From: Oceanicola granulosus HTCC2516
Lineage (GTDB): Bacteria > Pseudomonadota > Alphaproteobacteria > Rhodobacterales > Rhodobacteraceae
Length of the DNA: 56,430 nt
Reading direction: 5' to 3'
Assembly: GCF_000153305.1 (NCBI RefSeq)
Contig: NZ_CH724107.1
Location: forward strand, 2,488,539 to 2,544,968
Under the pieces are notes generated by a model. It searched no databases. It was not told the DNA's origin and saw nothing but the letters and a program-made list of their open reading frames with translations. How positions within the stretch are numbered: the stretch's first letter is position 1; each line of letters begins with the position of its first letter. The position numbers and the translations under genes were made by a program. Positions 56,417 to 56,430 of the stretch are shown here, one piece after another.

Positions 56417-56430
56417 GGCCGGGCTGAAGC
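56417..56430. repeat. Hairpin repeat, copy 2, cut by the window end
   Basis: GGCCGGGCTGAAGC is identical to positions 37764-37777 of the first copy. The right arm is outside the window. Confidence 0.45.

Overview
The window is high-GC (roughly 70%), densely packed alphaproteobacterial DNA. It very probably comes from a Rhodobacterales (Rhodobacteraceae/Paracoccaceae-like) chromosome. Supporting signs are the petP-petR pair, the histone-deacetylase-like gene joined to xseB-ispA-dxs, the ilvE/petP neighbourhood, and two copies of a GC-palindrome + CCCCCGRGGATAYTT...AGRACAGAGA intergenic element that I recall from this order. No rRNA, tRNA, CRISPR array, insertion sequence, phage gene or replication origin was seen. 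No gene-free stretch exceeds 300 bases.

1-12.2 kb: a sugar locus under a LacI-family regulator. A seven-gene minus-strand operon encodes a CUT1 ABC importer (binding protein, two permeases, MalK/UgpC-type ATPase), a GH2 beta-mannosidase, a TIM-barrel isomerase/epimerase-like protein and a Gfo/Idh/MocA dehydrogenase. The divergent arm carries the regulator, a second TIM-barrel protein and a second dehydrogenase. The likely task is uptake and breakdown of beta-mannosides; the role of the two dehydrogenase/isomerase pairs is open. 12.2-13.1 kb holds two small unrelated genes and an intergenic repeat.

13.1-23.8 kb: a complete L-rhamnose locus. rhaI and a bifunctional aldolase-dehydrogenase (rhaD) lie on the minus strand. 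Divergent from them, a DeoR-type regulator, an ABC importer (rhaSTPQ), the mutarotase rhaU and the kinase rhaK lie on the plus strand. The 196-base control region between them contains a perfect palindrome and two sets of phased repeats.

23.8-36.7 kb: trhO (tRNA modification), a small basic protein, a PAS sensor broken by five clustered one-base deletions, ilvE, petP-petR, a secreted protein of unknown function, the deacetylase-xseB-ispA-dxs isoprenoid operon, rnr and a lytic transglycosylase without a visible signal peptide.

36.7-47.2 kb: housekeeping and cell-envelope genes: a secreted hypothetical protein, rppH, ctpA, an EnvC-like factor, gpmI, zapE, a LysM protein, folC, accD and a fatty acid desaturase. 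47.3-56.4 kb: ilvD, two uncharacterised genes, a LysR regulator, an OmpA-domain protein, a GNAT acetyltransferase coupled to a CinA-type protein, sfsA, map and a serine beta-lactamase-like hydrolase. Many neighbouring genes overlap by ATGA, GTGA or TTGA, pointing to translationally coupled operons.
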